A stretch of DNA of 36,039 bases from Nitrospinae bacterium RIFCSPHIGHO2_02_FULL_39_82 (GTDB lineage Bacteria; Nitrospinota; Nitrospinia; UBA9942). A model generated the notes under the pieces. That model did no database searches. It saw nothing but the letters and a program-made list of their open reading frames with translations, and was not told the DNA's origin. Position numbers and translations under genes: made by a program. This document shows, piece after piece, positions 34,073 to 36,039 of the stretch. How positions within the stretch are numbered: the stretch's first letter is position 1; each line of letters starts with the position of its first letter. The stretch spans positions 1 to 36,039 of the forward strand of contig MHDI01000094.1 of NCBI GenBank assembly GCA_001804915.1. The letters run 5' to 3'.

Positions 34073-35629
34073 TTGAAAATTACCTGCCAACAATCTTTTG
34101 AGAAGCTGATTTATCTGATAACTTTTCTGTTAATACTATTTCCATCTGGTTGTTCAAGGAAACAACTTACAAATAATAACACACTTATTATAGCAATTGA
34201 ATCTAACCCTACAAATCTTGACCCCCGTTTTTCCATGGATGCAGTATCATCTAAAATAACCCGCCTGATATTCAATGGTCTTTTAAGAAGGAATGAGAAT
34301 ATGGAACTTATCTCTGACCTTGCAGAAAGATGGGAGATGCAGAATGATGTTACTTATATGTTCTATATTGAAAAGGGAATAAAATTTCACGATGGAATTG
34401 AACTAACTTCAAAGGATGTAAAATATACTTATGAATCTATGCTTGACCCTGCCGCTAAATCTCCAAAAAGAGGGGGGTATGACAGGATAAAGGAGATAAA
34501 GATACCTGATGACTATACAGTAATATTTATTCTTAAAGAACCCTTTGCACCATTCCTTGATAACATGACACTTGGAATCATCCCTGAGCATATTGCAAAA
34601 GAAGGGGGGAGTGATTTCAGCGGACATCCAGTTGGAACAGGTCCATTTATATTTAAGGAATGGACACAGGATGAAAGGGTTATACTCTCTGCCAATAGCA
34701 ATCATTTTGAAGGAAGCCCAAAAATAAATGGTGTAATTTACAAAATAATACCAGATGAGACAATAAGGGTGCTTGAACTTGAAAAGGGGGATGTCCAGTT
34801 ATTTATGAATCCGATAACGCCTGACATACTGCCAAGGTTTGAAAAAAATCCAGAATTAAAGGTTATAAAAAAGACAGGGACAAATTATTCATATATAGGA
34901 TTTAATCTTAATGACCCTATTTTAAAGAACCTGAAGGTAAGACAGGCAATAGCCTATGCAATTGACAGGGATGGAATTTGCAAATACATATTAAAAGGGC
35001 TTGCAAAAAAGACAGATGGGATACTAACACAATATAACTGGGCTTATGAACCTGATTTAAAAAATTATGACTACAATCCTGAACTCTCAAAAAAATTATT
35101 GGATGAGGCTGGATACCTTGTTTCTAAAGAGAAAGGCATGAGATTCAAGCTTACCTTTAAAACCTCCCAGAATGAACTCAGAAAGAGAATTGCAGAGGTG
35201 TTTCAGGAGCAACTAAGAAAGATAGGTATTGAGATGGAGATAAGGACTTATGAATGGGGGACATTTTTCTCAGATATAAAATCAGGAAATTTTCAGGCAT
35301 TTTCTCTAACATGGGTCGGCATATCTGACCCTGATATTTTCCATTATATGTTTCATTCGTCAAGTTTCCCCCCTGATGGAGCAAACAGGGTCAGGTATTC
35401 AAATCCTGAAATAGATAATCTATTAGAACAGGGGAGAGTAACTTTACAACAGGAAAAGAGAAAAGAGATATACAGCAAAATCCAGAAGACAATCTCTGAT
35501 GAACTCCCGTATATAAACCTCTGGCATTCTGTGAATGTAGCAGTCATGAAGAAGAATATAGAGGGTTTTGTCCTCTATCCTGATGAAGACATGGTTTCTC
35601 TAAAAGATGTAAATATCAAATTACAATGA
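34073..35629 (+). CDS. Peptide/oligopeptide ABC transporter substrate-binding lipoprotein (SBP family 5)
   Basis: Lipobox FPSGC; TNLDPRFSMDAVSSKITRLIFNGLLRRNENMELISDLAERWE; VRQAIAYAIDRDGICKYIL. Confidence 0.92.
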   Translation: MKITCQQSFEKLIYLITFLLILFPSGCSRKQLTNNNTLIIAIESNPTNLDPRFSMDAVSSKITRLIFNGLLRRNENMELISDLAERWEMQNDVTYMFYIEKGIKFHDGIELTSKDVKYTYESMLDPAAKSPKRGGYDRIKEIKIPDDYTVIFILKEPFAPFLDNMTLGIIPEHIAKEGGSDFSGHPVGTGPFIFKEWTQDERVILSANSNHFEGSPKINGVIYKIIPDETIRVLELEKGDVQLFMNPITPDILPRFEKNPELKVIKKTGTNYSYIGFNLNDPILKNLKVRQAIAYAIDRDGICKYILKGLAKKTDGILTQYNWAYEPDLKNYDYNPELSKKLLDEAGYLVSKEKGMRFKLTFKTSQNELRKRIAEVFQEQLRKIGIEMEIRTYEWGTFFSDIKSGNFQAFSLTWVGISDPDIFHYMFHSSSFPPDGANRVRYSNPEIDNLLEQGRVTLQQEKRKEIYSKIQKTISDELPYINLWHSVNVAVMKKNIEGFVLYPDEDMVSLKDVNIKLQ

Positions 35630-35680
35630 ACACTCTGGGATTTTATCTTTTTATAAATTTTACTGACCAAACATATCTCG

Positions 35681-35974
35681 TCAGATTACGCTATTCCTGG
35701 TCAGGGGCAACAAAAGTTCTGAAACTTCTGCGAGCCCGTTTGATGACGCCATCCATAGAGCCGTAACCCCATTATCATTTTCCGCATCAGGGTCAGCACC
35801 TGCGGCAAGGAGCACCTTAACTATATCAATGTGACCCTTCCCTACTGCTTCTATTAAAGCCGTGCTTCCATCATTATCTTTCTTATTTACATCTGCACCG
35901 TCAGCAAGTAATATCTTAACAATATCCAGATAGCCTTCGTCAGATGCTACGGGATGATAATATCTTAATAACAA
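35681..35974 (-). CDS. Ankyrin-repeat protein, possibly 5'-incomplete
   Basis: GYLDIVKILLADGADVNKKDNDGSTALIEAVGKGHIDIVKVLLAAGADPDAENDNGVTALWMAS; no ATG start, only TTG. Confidence 0.65.
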   Translation of the reverse strand: MLLRYYHPVASDEGYLDIVKILLADGADVNKKDNDGSTALIEAVGKGHIDIVKVLLAAGADPDAENDNGVTALWMASSNGLAEVSELLLPLTRNSVI

Positions 35975-36039
35975 ACTCTCTTCGTGATGTTTGATATATG
36001 TCTCCTTCTCTGGGCTGTTTCAATTCGGATGAATATGCA

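Noticed and set aside
35681-35974. Ankyrin-repeat protein as an effector or toxin
   Set aside because: Only about three repeats with no start ATG near the window edge; too incomplete to interpret.

Overview
The window is a compact, AT-rich bacterial segment with four blocks. (1) A plus-strand respiratory cluster (178-10915): small c-type cytochromes, a Nitrospira-like bd-type oxidase with a fused heme c domain, a single MrpD/NuoM-like ion-translocating subunit, a membrane cytochrome c, an ethylbenzene-dehydrogenase-gamma-like protein with two CXXCH sites, a beta-propeller plus CuA protein resembling nitrous oxide reductase but lacking its CuZ histidines, a GltD-like Fe-S flavoprotein and a CBS protein. 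(2) A minus-strand envelope block: two L,D-transpeptidases, two Lys-tailed lipoproteins and tRNA-Leu(CAG). (3) A minus-strand cluster: KamA-family aminomutase, two D-Ala-D-Ala-ligase-like ATP-grasp enzymes, GNAT, pyruvoyl-dependent arginine decarboxylase, followed upstream by nadE, pyrD, pyrK and a transglutaminase-like lipoprotein. (4) A fatty-acid/phospholipid operon (yceD-rpmF-plsX-fabH-fabD-fabG-acpP-fabF-rnc) with a consensus promoter pair and a leader terminator upstream. The strongest candidates for new biology are the CuZ-less CuA propeller protein and its respiratory neighbourhood, the KamA/ATP-grasp/GNAT/PdaD cluster, the Lys-tailed lipoprotein plus transpeptidase block, and a repeat family that fills operon junctions and enters reading frames in-frame. 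No CRISPR array, transposase or phage gene was seen. All family assignments are by eye from motifs; no search was run.
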